64,000 nt of DNA from Peribacillus frigoritolerans (GCA_030562215.1 JAUPFL010000002.1:1302001-1366000); one strand, 5' to 3'; shown: positions 9,285-19,642, counted from the stretch's first letter. The notes: generated by a model from the sequence alone, not told the origin. Translations and numbers: made by a program.

Positions 9285-10258
9285 ATGAAACCTTCCCGTT
9301 TGCAAGCAGGGGATGAAATTCGAGTAATTGCTCCTTCAAGAAGCTTGGCGATTGTCAAAGGGGAACAACGCAGATTGGCAGAAGAAAGATTGACTGAGCT
9401 TGGTTTTAAAGTGACATATGGTAAAACGGTCCTGTTCCATGATGACTTTTTCTCGAATTCGATCGAAGACCGGATCGAGGATTTGCATGATGCGTTCAGG
9501 GATCCGAATGTTAAGGGGATTTTTACAGCCATCGGGGGTATAACGCTAACCAATTGTTACGGTATATCGACTATGATTTGATTAAGGAAAATCCAAAAGT
9601 GTTGATGGGGTATAGTGATATAACCGCAATTTTATTGGCCATATATAATAAAACAGGCTTAACTACATATTCAGGTCCTCATTTCTCGACGTTTGGGATG
9701 AAGGCTGGTCTGGAATATACGATGGAATATTTTAAAAAGGCTGTAATTGAAAGTGAAGGCTTTTATCTCGATCCAAGTGAAACGTGGAGTGATGATTCTT
9801 GGCATTTGGAACAGGATGACCGAACTTTCCACCCGAATGCTGGATACAAGGTCATTCAGGAAGGTGAAGCTGCCGGGACAATCATTGGGGGAAATCTTTG
9901 TACACTCAATCTATTACAAGGTACAGAGTACATGCCATCTTTAAAGGACAGTATCCTTTTCATAGAAGATGACGAAGAAAGCCATCCATTCAGTTTTGAC
10001 CGGGATTTACAATCCTTGCTCCATCAGCCTGGTGCAAGTGGGATTAAAGGAATCGTCATTGGCCGTTTCCAAAAGGATTCAGGAATGACTGACTATGCTT
10101 TGGAGGAAATCATCGCCGCCAAAAAGGAGATAAATGGCATACCAGTGATCGCTAATGCCAACTTTGGTCATGTTCATCCATTTGTAACTGTGCCGGTTGG
10201 TTCAAAAGCAATAATGAAGGTGAAGAACGGAAAAGCGACGATCCAGATCCATCCATGA
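9285..10258 (+). CDS. LD-carboxypeptidase (S66/MccF-like family), frameshifted
   Basis: A cytoplasmic peptidase that removes the terminal D-Ala from muropeptide tetrapeptides during wall recycling. RAGDEIRVIAPSRS-type N-terminus (residues 5-18), the loop IFTAIGG-YNANQLLRYIDYDL, the nucleophile motif VLMGYSDITAILL (Ser), GGNLCTLNLLQGT, FIEDDEES (Glu) and FGHVHPFVTVPVG (His) give the complete Ser-Glu-His set. One T is missing at about 9538 (GG-TATAACG for GGTTATAACG); repaired length is about 324 residues, normal for the family. Related MccF proteins cleave microcin C, so immunity is an alternative role. Confidence 0.9.
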
Positions 10259-10265
10259 ACAGTTT

Positions 10266-10298
10266 GAAGACGCCGTTCAAAAAATGGACGGTGTTTTA
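10266..10298 (+). terminator. Terminator after the LD-carboxypeptidase gene
   Basis: GACGCCGT pairs with ACGGTGTT (including G-U pairs) around an A-rich loop, followed by T residues. Confidence 0.6.
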
Positions 10299-10420
10299 AT
10301 CTGTTAGGGATATGTATGATTATGGTTTGCATTATGGTGTATATTAAGGGGGCTTTCCTCTTGTCAGCCCTGAAAATTGTCCTGTTTTACAAGCATTATT
10401 AGGGAATATGAGTCTAATAG

Positions 10421-10448
10421 TTCAAATTCTTTATTTTTCTGATATAAT
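10421..10448 (+). promoter_or_regulatory. Promoter of the small Cys4 protein gene
   Basis: TATAAT at 10443-10448 with TTCAAA 16 bases upstream. The ribosome binding site AAAAGGTGAT and GTG start follow directly, supporting 10481 as the true start. Confidence 0.5.
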
Positions 10449-10480
10449 ACTAAGAGATTTAAAATAGAAAAGGTGATTAT

Positions 10481-10809
10481 GTGTTATTAACAATTCCAGC
10501 ATCCATTCGATTAGAAGGGGCTTTGGCCGAGTATAATAAAAAGGCCGTGTGAGCCATACATGTTCCGTTTGCAACGAAGACACTTCTAATGGGGATGCAA
10601 GTAACTTGAACTACTATAAGTTAGGAACTAAAAAAGTTTGTCATTCCTGCATGAAAAATGTTTTGCGTCATCCGTCTTTAAAAGAGTATGAATATGTACA
10701 TACTTCAATTATCGATAAAACTGCTTTTTATAAAAATGTGTTGGCTGTTTTAAAGGATGAAAGTTTTTTGGAATCCATTCGTGAAGAAAAACTAAATAGC
10801 GCATTGTAA
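10481..10809 (+). CDS. Small Cys4 zinc-ribbon-like protein, frameshifted
   Basis: Not assigned to a family. GTG 10481 follows a strong AAAAGGTGAT site and reads MLLTIPASIRLEGALAEYNKKAV before a stop at 10552. Adding one T near 10550 joins it to a second frame with CSVCNEDTSNGD, YKLGTKKVCHSCMK and a helical tail ending SIREEKLNSAL. Two CxxC pairs spaced 22 residues apart suggest a metal-binding ribbon. The repaired protein has about 110 residues. The alternative is a short leader peptide overlapping a separate 86-residue gene starting at GTG 10549, but that start lacks a good binding site. Confidence 0.55.
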
Positions 10810-10810
10810 G

Positions 10811-10843
10811 AAAAAAGTGTATCTCTCGCGGATACACTTTTTT
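10811..10843 (+). terminator. Terminator after the Cys4 gene
   Basis: Perfect AAAAAAGTGTATC/GATACACTTTTTT stem with a seven-base loop. Confidence 0.92.
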
Positions 10844-10937
10844 GTCGCCATTTTTGGAAGGTCACCCATGGAACCTGAGAAATTTATCCGTATACATGCT
10901 TAGGCCAATTTCCTTAGCAAGATTGCCTTCATCTGGA

Positions 10938-10945
10938 CATACACT
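10938..10945 (+). promoter_or_regulatory. Possible sigma-E -10 element for the yodT operon
   Basis: CATACACT matches the sigma-E -10 consensus CATACAnT about 45 bases before yodT. No convincing -35 box is seen. The B. subtilis yodT operon is transcribed in the mother cell. Confidence 0.35.
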
Positions 10946-10990
10946 TTACTATATTGCATTTGTTTTTAAAGAGAAGGAGTGTGTGGGCTT

Positions 10991-12355
10991 ATGGAGCAGT
11001 CTTCATTGATCAAACCGGTCCTGGGAGGAGCCTACCCGACTATCAGTCATGGTCAGGGAGTGTTTTTATACGATAAAAATGGAAAGGATTACCTTGATGC
11101 TTCTTCCGGTGCTGTTACAGCCAATATTGGCCATGGAGTCAAGGAAATCATTGAGGCGATGGTAAAACAGGCTAAACAGGTTTCATTTGTGTATCGTTCC
11201 CAATTTACCAGCGATGCTGCAGAGAAACTTGCCGGAAAAATTGCAGAATTGACCAAAGGGGAACTGACATACTGCTTTTTTGTAAACAGCGGCTCCGAGG
11301 CGACTGAAACGGCATTGAAAATTGCCATTCAGCATTGGCAGGAAAAAGGGAAGCCAAAGAAACAGAAAATCATTTCGAGATGGATGAGCTACCATGGCAT
11401 CACGATGGGAGCTCTTTCGATGTCTGGACATCCGATTCGCCGGGAACGATTTACTCCTTTGCTTGAATCATATCCTTCTGTTTCTCCTCCATATTGTTAC
11501 CGATGTCCACTTCAACTTGACCAACATACGTGCGGAATGGCCTGTGCTTCGGAATTGGAAGCATCAATCCGGCGCATTGGCAGTGAAAATATAGCGGCTT
11601 TCATTGCAGAACCTGTAATCGGTGCAGCCGGAGGGGCCATTGTTCCTCCTGACGGTTATTTTAAAAAACTCAAGAAAATCTGCGAAGAGAATGATATTTT
11701 GTTCATTGCTGATGAAGTAATGACCGGATTTGGACGTACCGGTAAGATGCTTGCTTCCGAATATTGGGATGTGGAACCTGATATCGTAACATTAGGTAAA
11801 GGTATGAGTGGGGGATATACCCCAATAGCGGCAGCAGTAATGACCAAAAACGTGATGGAACCCATAATGAAAGGCTCGAAGTCCATTATAGGAGGCCATA
11901 CCTTAAGTGCAAATCCGTTATCTTGTGCGGTATCTTTGGCCGTTTTAGAATATGTCGAAAGGTATGAACTTGTTGAAAAATCAGCCGACAGAGGGAATTA
12001 CTTGATCAGGGGCCTGAAAAAGTTGGCAGGGAAGTATTCCTTTATCGGTGATATACGCGGGAGAGGTCTATTGATTGGCATCGAATTTGTCCTGGATAAA
12101 GTAACGAAGGCCCCATTTCCGAAGGAGGCAGATGTGACCAATGAAATCATTGAATTGGGAATGAGGAATGGAATACTTCTTTATCCCGCAGCTGCTGGCC
12201 TTGACGGTGTAACCGGGGCAGCGATCATCATCTCCCCGCCGCTAACGATATCGGAAGAGGAGTGTGCTGAATTGTTAATGAGGGTCGATATAACCTTTGG
12301 TCAATTTAATGAATCGATAGGTAAACGATCATCACCACAAGGAAGTGAGTCATAG
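10991..12355 (+). CDS. yodT: Class III aminotransferase YodT
   Basis: A PLP-dependent aminotransferase of about 454 residues in the kam locus, presumably removing an amino group from a beta-lysine-derived intermediate. Family marks: ASSGAVTANIGHG near the N-terminus, FVNSGSEATETALKIA (phosphate binding), FIADEVMTGFGRTG (Asp that contacts the PLP nitrogen) and IVTLGKGMSGGYTP (Schiff-base Lys). ATG 10991 is 11 bases from an AAGGAG site; the in-frame GTG at 10979 overlaps that site and is unlikely. The stop overlaps the yodS start (TAGTG), so the genes are coupled. Intact. Confidence 0.9.
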   Translation: MEQSSLIKPVLGGAYPTISHGQGVFLYDKNGKDYLDASSGAVTANIGHGVKEIIEAMVKQAKQVSFVYRSQFTSDAAEKLAGKIAELTKGELTYCFFVNSGSEATETALKIAIQHWQEKGKPKKQKIISRWMSYHGITMGALSMSGHPIRRERFTPLLESYPSVSPPYCYRCPLQLDQHTCGMACASELEASIRRIGSENIAAFIAEPVIGAAGGAIVPPDGYFKKLKKICEENDILFIADEVMTGFGRTGKMLASEYWDVEPDIVTLGKGMSGGYTPIAAAVMTKNVMEPIMKGSKSIIGGHTLSANPLSCAVSLAVLEYVERYELVEKSADRGNYLIRGLKKLAGKYSFIGDIRGRGLLIGIEFVLDKVTKAPFPKEADVTNEIIELGMRNGILLYPAAAGLDGVTGAAIIISPPLTISEEECAELLMRVDITFGQFNESIGKRSSPQGSES

Positions 12356-13067
12356 TGGTGGAAAATACATTCAAGAAGATTTGTCGTTTGGAAGATGTCC
12401 GTCATCATTTTAAAGATAAACAATCCATCCTGTTTGGGGGCTTCGGTGGCATAGGGACACCTCCGGGATTGATCAATCTGATTTTGGAATCAGGTATTAA
12501 GGATTTAACCTTGATTGGAAACGATACAGGTTTCCCCGATATCGGAATCGGAAAACTGGTAACCCAGCGCCGGGCGAAAAAGTCATCGTTTCCCATATCG
12601 GTTCCAATCCAAATGCCGGACTATTAATGAACAATGGAGAACTTGAAGTGGAGTTCTCTCCGCAAGGGACACTTGTCGAACGCATCCGGGCCGGAGGGAT
12701 GGGACTCGGCGGGATATTGACCGATATTGGAATTGAGGCTGATATCGTCCGGGACGGCAAGCAAACCGTAAAGCTAGGTAAGAAAAATTATCTTGTGGAA
12801 TCGGCATTAACTGCAGATATCGCCATTGTTTACGCAGAAATGGCAGATCCTTATGGAAATCTTATATTCGATAAAAGTGCCAGGAATACGAATCCAATCG
12901 TTGCTGCGGCCGGACAAATCACTATAGTCGAAGTCATGCAAATCGTTCCGCTTGGCACTTTGGATCCTGAGAACATCATTGTACCGGGTGCCTTTGTGGA
13001 TTATATCATCCCATCAAAAGGAGTCGATTGGAAATGGGTTTGGGAACCGGAGATAGAAACAGAATAG
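12355..13067 (+). CDS. yodS: CoA transferase subunit A YodS, frameshifted
   Basis: Subunit alpha of a type I 3-oxoacid CoA-transferase, activating a keto acid made in the kam pathway. GTG 12355 overlaps the yodT stop. The N-terminal glycine-rich CoA-binding segment is FGGFGGIGTPPGLIN. One A is missing at about 12580 (GCGAAAAAG); repair gives RAKKVIVSHIGSNPNAGLL and then VEFSPQGTLVERIRAGGMGL, a typical subunit A motif. Repaired length is about 237 residues. Its end overlaps the start of yodR by about 34 bases. Confidence 0.88.
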
Positions 13068-13699
13068 CGAAACGGGCAGCCGCAGAAATAAGCGATGGGA
13101 TGCTGGTCAATTTGGGAATTGGCATTCCATCACTTGTACCGAATCATCTTTTGAATGATCATAAAGTTATGTTTCATGCAGAAAATGGCCTTGTGGGAAT
13201 TGGCAGTACTCCTGAAACGGGGAAGGAAGATGCGCATCTTTGCAATGCTGGGGGACTGCCGATCACCATTAGGGCCGGGGCTTCTTACTGCGACAGTACT
13301 GTTGCATTTGGAATGATACGGCGTGGCAGGGTGGATATCACGATTCTAGGAGCCCTTCAAGTAAGTCAAGAAGGGGATCTCGCTAATTGGATTGTTCCGG
13401 GAAAGCGGGTGCCAGGCATGGGCGGTGCAATGGAACTGGCTGCAAAGGCAAAAAAGGTCATTGTCTTGATGGAACATAACGATAAAGCGGGCATGTCTAA
13501 ATTAGTCAAAACATGTACATTGCCGTTAACTGCCAAAAAATGCGTACATATGATCATCACCGAATTAGGCGTGTTTTCCGTAACTTCGGAGGGCCTCCAA
13601 TTAACTGATGTATTTGATACGTCCAGCATTCAGGAAATCAGGGATCGGACAGAAGCCTCGTTTACCGTCTCTGAAAACATCCACAATTTAAAAGAATGA
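13034..13699 (+). CDS. yodR: CoA transferase subunit B YodR
   Basis: Subunit beta of the same CoA-transferase. It begins MGLGTGDRNRIAKRAAAEI at ATG 13034, ten bases after an AAAAGGAG site inside yodS; the in-frame TTG at 13028 is too close to that site. The catalytic glutamate lies in the motif VMFHAENGLVGIGSTP (residues about 45-60), and GGAMELAAKAKKVIVLMEH is typical of subunit B. About 221 residues, intact. It works with YodS and is followed 15 bases later by yodQ. Confidence 0.9.
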   Translation: MGLGTGDRNRIAKRAAAEISDGMLVNLGIGIPSLVPNHLLNDHKVMFHAENGLVGIGSTPETGKEDAHLCNAGGLPITIRAGASYCDSTVAFGMIRRGRVDITILGALQVSQEGDLANWIVPGKRVPGMGGAMELAAKAKKVIVLMEHNDKAGMSKLVKTCTLPLTAKKCVHMIITELGVFSVTSEGLQLTDVFDTSSIQEIRDRTEASFTVSENIHNLKE

Positions 13700-13714
13700 G
13701 AGAGGAGAATGGAT

Positions 13715-14979
13715 ATGTATGAGGAAAAAATAAGAACATGGTTGAATGAACATCGGATGAATGGGGTTCAGCTTTTACAAAAACTGGTTCAGGAACCGAG
13801 CAAAAGGGGCCAAGAAGGAAGTGCACAAGCAATAGTGGTCGAGAAGTGCAGACAACTTGGTCTGGAAATAGATCTTTGGGAAATCGGGGATGAACAATTA
13901 AGAAAACATCCCCATTTTTATTGCGACCGCAGGGATTTTAAAGGAAATCCGAACCTTGTCGCCATTAAAAGAGGAACAGGCAAGGGGAAATCCCTTATTT
14001 TAAACGGACATATTGATGTAGTTCCTGAAGGAGATCATTCAGCATGGCACGATGAACCCTATAGCGGCAAGTTGATTGACGGGAAAGTTTTCGGGCGGGG
14101 AACGACGGATATGAAAGGCGGCAGTGTATCTTTATTGCTGGCCATTGAAGCGATCGTCGAATCTGGAATCCAATTGAAGGGAGATTTGATATTTCAGAGT
14201 GTGATTGAAGAGGAAAGCGGTGGTGCCGGCACACTTGCGGCAGTCATACGCGGGTATAAAGCTGATGGTGCAATCATTCCGGAACCTACAAACATGAAAC
14301 TATTCCCATTACAGCAAGGTTCGATGTGGTTTCGACTGAGAATAAAAGGAAAGTCTGCACATGGAGGCACTAGGTATGAAGGAGTCAGTGCAATAGATAA
14401 AGCGGTTGGTGTAATGAAAGAAATCAAGATACTTGAACAAGAACGGAATGAGTCACTCTGTCATTCACTCTATAAAAATGTCCCTATCCCCATTCCGATC
14501 AACATTGGTAGCATTCAAAGCGGGAATTGGCCGTCCTCCGTGCCGGATACAGCCGTCCTGGAAGGTAGATTCGGCATCGCGCCGACAGAAACCATGGAAG
14601 AGGCACAAAAATCGCTGAAGGAGCGAATAGATGCTTTAAACGAGAGTGATGCATGGTTCAAAGAAAGACCTATTGAATTAGAATGGTTTGGAGCCAGATG
14701 GCTGCCTGGCAATCTCGAAATAAATCACCCGCTCATGAAGACAATTGGCACATACTATGAAAAAGTGGTCGGGGAAGAACCGCTTGTCGAAGCGTCCCCT
14801 TGGGCGACGGATGGAGGTTATCTTTCATCGGTTGGTTCTACCCCGTTGTTGTGTTTGGACCAGGGGAAACGAAGATGGCCCATGATTCGAACGAATATAT
14901 AGAGGTGGATAAAATGATGGAGGTTGCGGAAATCATCGCATTGACCATTATTGAATGGTGTGGGGTGGACCAGGAATAA
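13715..14979 (+). CDS. yodQ: M20 family deacylase/peptidase YodQ, frameshifted
   Basis: A zinc-dependent hydrolase of the ArgE/DapE/ACY1 (M20) family. In the kam locus it probably removes the acetyl group placed by YodP or acts on an acetylated intermediate; the exact substrate is not proven. Metal and catalytic motifs: ILNGHIDVVPEG (His, Asp), FGRGTTDMKGG (bridging Asp) and FQSVIEEESGGAG (catalytic Glu). The dimerisation domain starts at GSMWFRLRIKGKSAHGG. One base is missing at about 14853; repair changes the end from LCLDQGKRRW to VFGPGETKMAHDSNEYIEV and finishes at 14979. ATG 13715 has better spacing to GAGAGGAG than ATG 13709. Confidence 0.86.
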
Positions 14980-15058
14980 TCATTTTTCCCAAGGTCTGAT
15001 CCCAGGAAGGATCAGGCCTTTCGCAACAATTTTCGAAGATGTGAAAGGAGCGGGACAA

Positions 15059-15907
15059 ATGGAGGCTGGAATCATCGAAAAAAGAATTCAAAAGCCAAGG
15101 TGCACCATACATATTTCGATCGACCATTTTAATAAGCGAATCAGGGTTGATGATTATCTAGGGCATTTTCAAGAATGCGTGGAGGAATCTTTGGAAGTGG
15201 CTAAAAGCATATCAGCAGAAAAAATCATCTTCAAGTCCCGTAAGGAAAACGTTATGGCATTGCTTGCTCAGGGATTTCTATATGAAGGAAGCATCGATAA
15301 ATTCTTTTTGGGAAGCGATTGTTTCTTCCTTGTTAAATATAACCGTAATGAAAGGCGCAACAGTGCTGAATGGGAAAAGGAAGATCAAATCCTTACCGAT
15401 GTTCAGAGGCTGCCGATTAAATCTGGACTGGATGATCCGCCGTCAGCCTACCAAGGCCGTAAAGCTGAAGTTACAGATGCACTTCAGCTGGCACAATTGT
15501 ATGGGAAGGTTTTCGAAGTGTATCCCACACCGATGAATGATCCGATATATGTGAAAAAGTGTATGGAAATGGGAACGGTTTTTTATATTTATGTCCATGA
15601 AGAGAGGATCGTCAGTGCTGCTTCTGCAGAAATTAATTCCTTTTACCATAATGCAGAAATCACTGATTGTGCGACATTGCCGGAACATCGGCAGTTCGGC
15701 TTGATGAAACACTTGATATCCTCGCTTGAAGACTATCTTATTTCACATGGCATTTATTGCATCTATTCGATTGCCCGGTCGCTCTCATTCGGCATGAATG
15801 CTGCATTGCATCAGCATGGATACTCGTACCGCGGACGTTTGGCTAATAATTGTTATATCTTTGATAAACTCGAAGATATGAACCTTTGGGTGAAAAATTT
15901 TTGTTGA
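15059..15907 (+). CDS. yodP: Beta-lysine N-acetyltransferase YodP (AblB-like)
   Basis: A GNAT-fold enzyme of about 282 residues, homologous to AblB, which acetylates beta-lysine to N-epsilon-acetyl-beta-lysine. ATG 15059 lies nine bases after AAAGGAG. The C-terminal GNAT core includes AEITDCATLPEHRQFGLMKH (acetyl-CoA binding Q/RxxG-like turn) and ends with NNCYIFDKLEDMNLWVKNF. It follows yodQ and precedes the activator gene. In methanogens and green sulfur bacteria AblA/AblB make the compatible solute; in Bacillus the role is tied to sporulation-time lysine metabolism. Intact. Confidence 0.87.
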   Translation: MEAGIIEKRIQKPRCTIHISIDHFNKRIRVDDYLGHFQECVEESLEVAKSISAEKIIFKSRKENVMALLAQGFLYEGSIDKFFLGSDCFFLVKYNRNERRNSAEWEKEDQILTDVQRLPIKSGLDDPPSAYQGRKAEVTDALQLAQLYGKVFEVYPTPMNDPIYVKKCMEMGTVFYIYVHEERIVSAASAEINSFYHNAEITDCATLPEHRQFGLMKHLISSLEDYLISHGIYCIYSIARSLSFGMNAALHQHGYSYRGRLANNCYIFDKLEDMNLWVKNFC

Positions 15908-15990
15908 ATGCTCATTTTTAGGCGGGTTCATGACTAGTTTTTGGCATTTCCTCATATACATCTAGCAAGAAGGTCTTGAGGAGGGATATC

Positions 15991-17369
15991 TTGCCAAGTG
16001 AATTTTTTAATACAAGTGAAGTGTTGGAAGCGATATTAGAAACCATTGATGAAGGCATTCATGTAATAGATCCAAAAGGACAGACCATCTTTTATAACGG
16101 AGTGGCGGCCAATCATGATGGGATGAAAAGAAGTGAGGTGCTTGGGAAACCGTTGCTTGAAGCATTCCCTTCGTTGAATCACAAATCATCGACCTTACTC
16201 CGGGTCATTAAATCTGAAAAACCAATCTATAACTATAGTCAATCATATGTAAATGCTCATGGACGTATCATTGAGACGCTAAATACTACGCTCCCCATAT
16301 ATGTCGATGGGTTTATGATAGGTGCAATAGAAATTGCAAAGGATTATTCAAGCTTGAAGCAATTATCCGAAAGGTTAGCTGATCTGGAAAGCTCGCTCAA
16401 GACGATCAAAAGTCCTGAAAGGAAAACGCCTGGGAACGGCGGATTGTATTCTTTCGCTGAAATCCTGACAAGTGATCCTGGGTTTAAAGGTTTGATATCA
16501 CAAGGTAAAAAGGCTGCCCGTTCCTCCTCATCGGTATTGGTTTATGGGGAAAGCGGTGTAGGAAAAGAGCTTTTTGTTCAAAGCATCCACCAGGATTCGA
16601 ACCGCAGTAAAGAACCTTTCATCGCGCAAAATTGTGCGGCCCTTCCAGAAAGTTTACTGGAATCGCTTCTATTCGGTACGGCAAAAGGAAGCTACACTGG
16701 TGCTGTGGAACGACAGGGATTGTTTGAATTAGCCAACGGCGGAACCTTGTTTTTGGATGAATTGCAATCGATGCCGATTGACTTGCAGGCAAAGCTTCTG
16801 CGTGTGCTTGAAGATGGGTTCATCAGGAGGATAGGTGGCACAAAGAGTGTACAGGTGAATGTCAGGATCATGGCAGCGATGAATATTGATCCGAAAAAGG
16901 CCGTATCGGAAAACAGGCTAAGGCCGGATTTATTTTACCGATTGAACGTATTGAGCTACGAGCTGCCTCCGTTAAGGGAGAGGATTGATGATATAGAGCT
17001 TCTTTCTGAACATTTCATATCAATATTTAACAGTAAATTAGGACTGTCGATAAAAGGCATGGATGAGGAGACGAAGGTTTTTTTCGGAAATATCACTGGC
17101 CAGGAAATGTAAGGGAGCTTAAACATACGATAGAATTCATGATGAACCATACGGAGAATGATGTTTTGAATCTTGAGGATTTGCCCCAGTTTTTAAAGAA
17201 GCGCACCCCATCAGAAAAGATCCTTCCGCTACGTGAGGCCATGATTGAGATGGAAACAAAATTGATTACCGAGGCCCTTCTTCAAACGAATGGTAACGTT
17301 CTCCAGGCATCGAAGCTATTGCAAATTCCAAGACAGACCTTGCAATATAAAATAAAGAAACATATTTGA
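15991..17369 (+). CDS. kamR: Sigma-54-dependent activator KamR (PAS, AAA+, Fis HTH), frameshifted
   Basis: An enhancer-binding protein that drives RpoN promoters, placed directly before kamA. Residues about 10-125 form a PAS domain. The AAA+ core has Walker A VYGESGVGKE, the sigma-54 contact loop GSYTGA (usually GAFTGA), and Walker B GGTLFLDELQSM. The C-terminal Fis helix-turn-helix is GNVLQASKLLQIPRQTLQYKI. One base is missing at about 17089; repair gives KYHWPGNVRELKHTIEF, the conserved AAA+ end. TTG 15991 fits the GAGGAGG site; the upstream in-frame TTG 15976 would include that site in the coding region. In B. thuringiensis the kamA promoter depends on sigma-54 and KamR. Confidence 0.87.
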
Positions 17370-17375
17370 TGGAAA

Positions 17376-17408
17376 AATCCGGATGCAGCCTGCAGTCCGG
17401 TTTTTTTT
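17376..17408 (+). terminator. Terminator between kamR and kamA
   Basis: CCGGA-TGCAG / TGCAG-TCCGG hairpin followed by eight T residues. Confidence 0.85.
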
Positions 17409-17435
17409 ATGGGCATTCGGATTTTGGGGTCATTT

Positions 17436-17451
17436 TGGCACCCTTCTTGCA
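17436..17451 (+). promoter_or_regulatory. Sigma-54 (-24/-12) promoter of kamA
   Basis: TGGCAC, five bases, then TTGCA is a perfect match to the RpoN consensus TGGCAC-N5-TTGC. It lies 35 bases before the kamA ATG, just after the gene for a sigma-54 activator. Confidence 0.93.
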
Positions 17452-17486
17452 TTTAATACTACTATCATAACTCAGGAGGTATAACC

Positions 17487-18886
17487 ATGTTATTTGACTT
17501 ATATAAGCCAGATCGCAATTGGAAAGATATAGAGCTATGGAAAGATGTAACCGAAGAACAATGGAACAACTGGCTGTGGCAGCTTACGAATACGATCCGA
17601 ACAGTTGATGATTTGAAAAAAGTGATAAACCTGACTCCGGATGAAGAGGAAGGTGTGAGGATTTCCACCAAAACCATACCATTGAATATCACCCCATACT
17701 ATGCTTCGTTAATGAATAAAGATGACCCAAGGTGTCCTATCAGAATGCAATCGGTCCCAATCTCGGAAGAAATGCATAAAACCAAATATGACATGGAAGA
17801 CCCCTTACATGAGGATGAGGACTCCCCTGTACCGGGACTGACCCATAGATATCCGGATCGCGTTCTTTTTTGGTGACGAATCAATGTTCCATGTACTGCC
17901 GTTATTGTACGCGAAGACGTTTTTCAGGCCAAATTGGCATGGGCGTGCCAAAAAACAATTGGACGCTGCAATCGGATATATACGTGACACACCGGCAGTT
18001 CGTGATGTCCTTATTTCCGGCGGGGATGGATTACTGATCAATGACACAATCCTTGAATATATCCTCAAAAACTTAAGGGAAATTCCTCATGTTGAAATAA
18101 TCAGGATAGGTACCCGGGCACCGGTTGTTTTTCCTCAAAGAATCACTGAAAATTTATGTACCATTTTAAAAAATATCACCCGGTTTGGCTGAATACTCAT
18201 TTCAATACCTCGATAGAAATTACCGAGGAGTCAAAGAAAGCATGTGAGATGCTTGCCGATGCAGGTGTACCTGTGGGCAACCAGGCAGTTATTTTAGCGG
18301 GGATAAATGACAGTGTCGCCATCATGAAAAAGCTGATGCATGATCTTGTTAAAATCCGTGTCCGCCCTTACTATATCTATCAGTGCGATCTCTCGGAAGG
18401 GATCGGTCATTTCAGGGCTCCCATTTCAAAAGGGATTGAAATCATCGAGGGGCTCCGAGGCCATACATCCGGGTATGCAGTACCTACCTTCGTCGTCGAC
18501 GCGCCAGGAGGGGAGGGAAAATCACACTGCAGCCGAATTATATCCTTTCACAATCCCCAACAAAAACGGTGCTGCGCAATTTTGAAGGCGTGATAACCAC
18601 ATATCCTGAACCTGAGCAATATACACCAGGACTTGCAGATGATTATTTCAAAGGGGTATATCCCGATATGGAAGAAAAACAGTCAGATATAGGTGTATCT
18701 GGTTTAATGAACGACAAGCAATTCAATTTAGTGCCTGAAGGGCTGAAGCGAATGAACCGACGGGAAAAGTACGTGACCAACCCAGAGCATGCTTCATTGA
18801 AAAACAAACGTGAAAAGCGAGATCTGTTAAAAGAAAAGAAATTCCAGGCACAGCAAAAAAAGAGCACTCCTAAGGGGGATGAATAA
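17487..18886 (+). CDS. kamA: Lysine 2,3-aminomutase KamA, four frameshifts
   Basis: A radical SAM and PLP enzyme converting L-lysine to L-beta-lysine. The four missing bases are a T at about 17870, an A at about 17952, an A at about 18172 and an A at about 18521. Repair gives one protein of about 467 residues. It contains TPYYASLM, the radical SAM cluster motif [68 protein letters not shown] (PLP Lys region) and [12 protein letters not shown]. The C-terminus is long and charged ([12 protein letters not shown]). ATG 17487 follows CAGGAGG. The sigma-54 promoter is immediately upstream. Confidence 0.93.
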
Positions 18887-18887
18887 A

Positions 18888-19162
18888 ATGGAGACGTGTC
18901 CATGGTGTGAGAAAGGGAAGCTTGCATCAGTAATGGGGACTGTATATTGGGAACTGCCGGATGGTACGAGGGCGGTTGAAATTACGGAAACCCCTTCATC
19001 TCATTGTGAGAGTTGCGATGCTTTTTTCAAAGTGATGAAATAGTGAAGGAAATTGAAAATCAACTATTTTTAATTGATTCGAAAAAGCTTGAAAAACAAA
19101 CGAAGTACAGTGAGCTAATGAACATGAAAAGGCTGTTGAAACGTAATTACTTTGACTTTTAG
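18888..19162 (+). CDS. yokU: YokU family small Cys4 protein, frameshifted
   Basis: A protein of about 91 residues downstream of kamA, with CPWCEKGK near the start and SSHCESCDALFQSDE after a beta-rich stretch, so two CxxC pairs likely bind zinc. One T is missing at about 19024 (TTTTTTC); repair continues the protein as IVKEIENQLFLIDSKKLEKQ to YFDF at 19162. YokU-type proteins commonly accompany kamA in Bacillus. The biochemical role is unknown; the pairing suggests a part in regulating or folding KamA, but that is inference. Confidence 0.78.
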
Positions 19163-19187
19163 GTTACTTTCCCATAAATGAATAAAT

Positions 19188-19247
19188 CCCCTTCATTTTA
19201 GATAGTACAGTGTAAACCACTATTTCTATCTTAAATGAAGGGGTTTT
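19188..19247 (+). terminator. Long terminator hairpin after yokU
   Basis: CCCCTTCATTTTAGATA pairs with TATCTTAAATGAAGGGG over about 16 pairs with a 25-base loop, then TTTTT. Confidence 0.85.
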
Positions 19248-19642
19248 TCCATTTCAGAAAATGATGGCATGCGGGTAATGGGCTAACAAGTTTTTTGGAG
19301 AAATTCCACTTTCCTTCAACCTGCATGCTTGAACATGCTCCGCGTTTTTTATTATGGGAATTGGTTTTGAGTGAAGAGGTAGATTAAATAATAATAATAT
19401 TGAAGCACTTCGTTTCCTTTATCGAATCATGTAAAAAAATTCTTAAAAGGATGTAATCAATATGGAATGGTACGATATTTAAGTGTAGTTCGTAATTTAA
19501 CGAATGCATTTGTGTTGAAAAGTCGTGGATTTCATAAGATGAGGAAGAAAAAACCAAATTGTTTTTTAAAAAAGTGGACGGAAGCGAAAGTTTCCGATAT
19601 ATTAAAGCAGAAATCATAGTTATTTTAGGGGGGTTCGACATC
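19248..19642. other. Gap between yokU and yozE
   Basis: About 395 bases without a supported gene. It is A/T-rich and should hold the yozE promoter, but no clean -35/-10 pair can be singled out. An in-frame ATG at 19559 upstream of yozE lacks a ribosome binding site. Confidence 0.4.
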
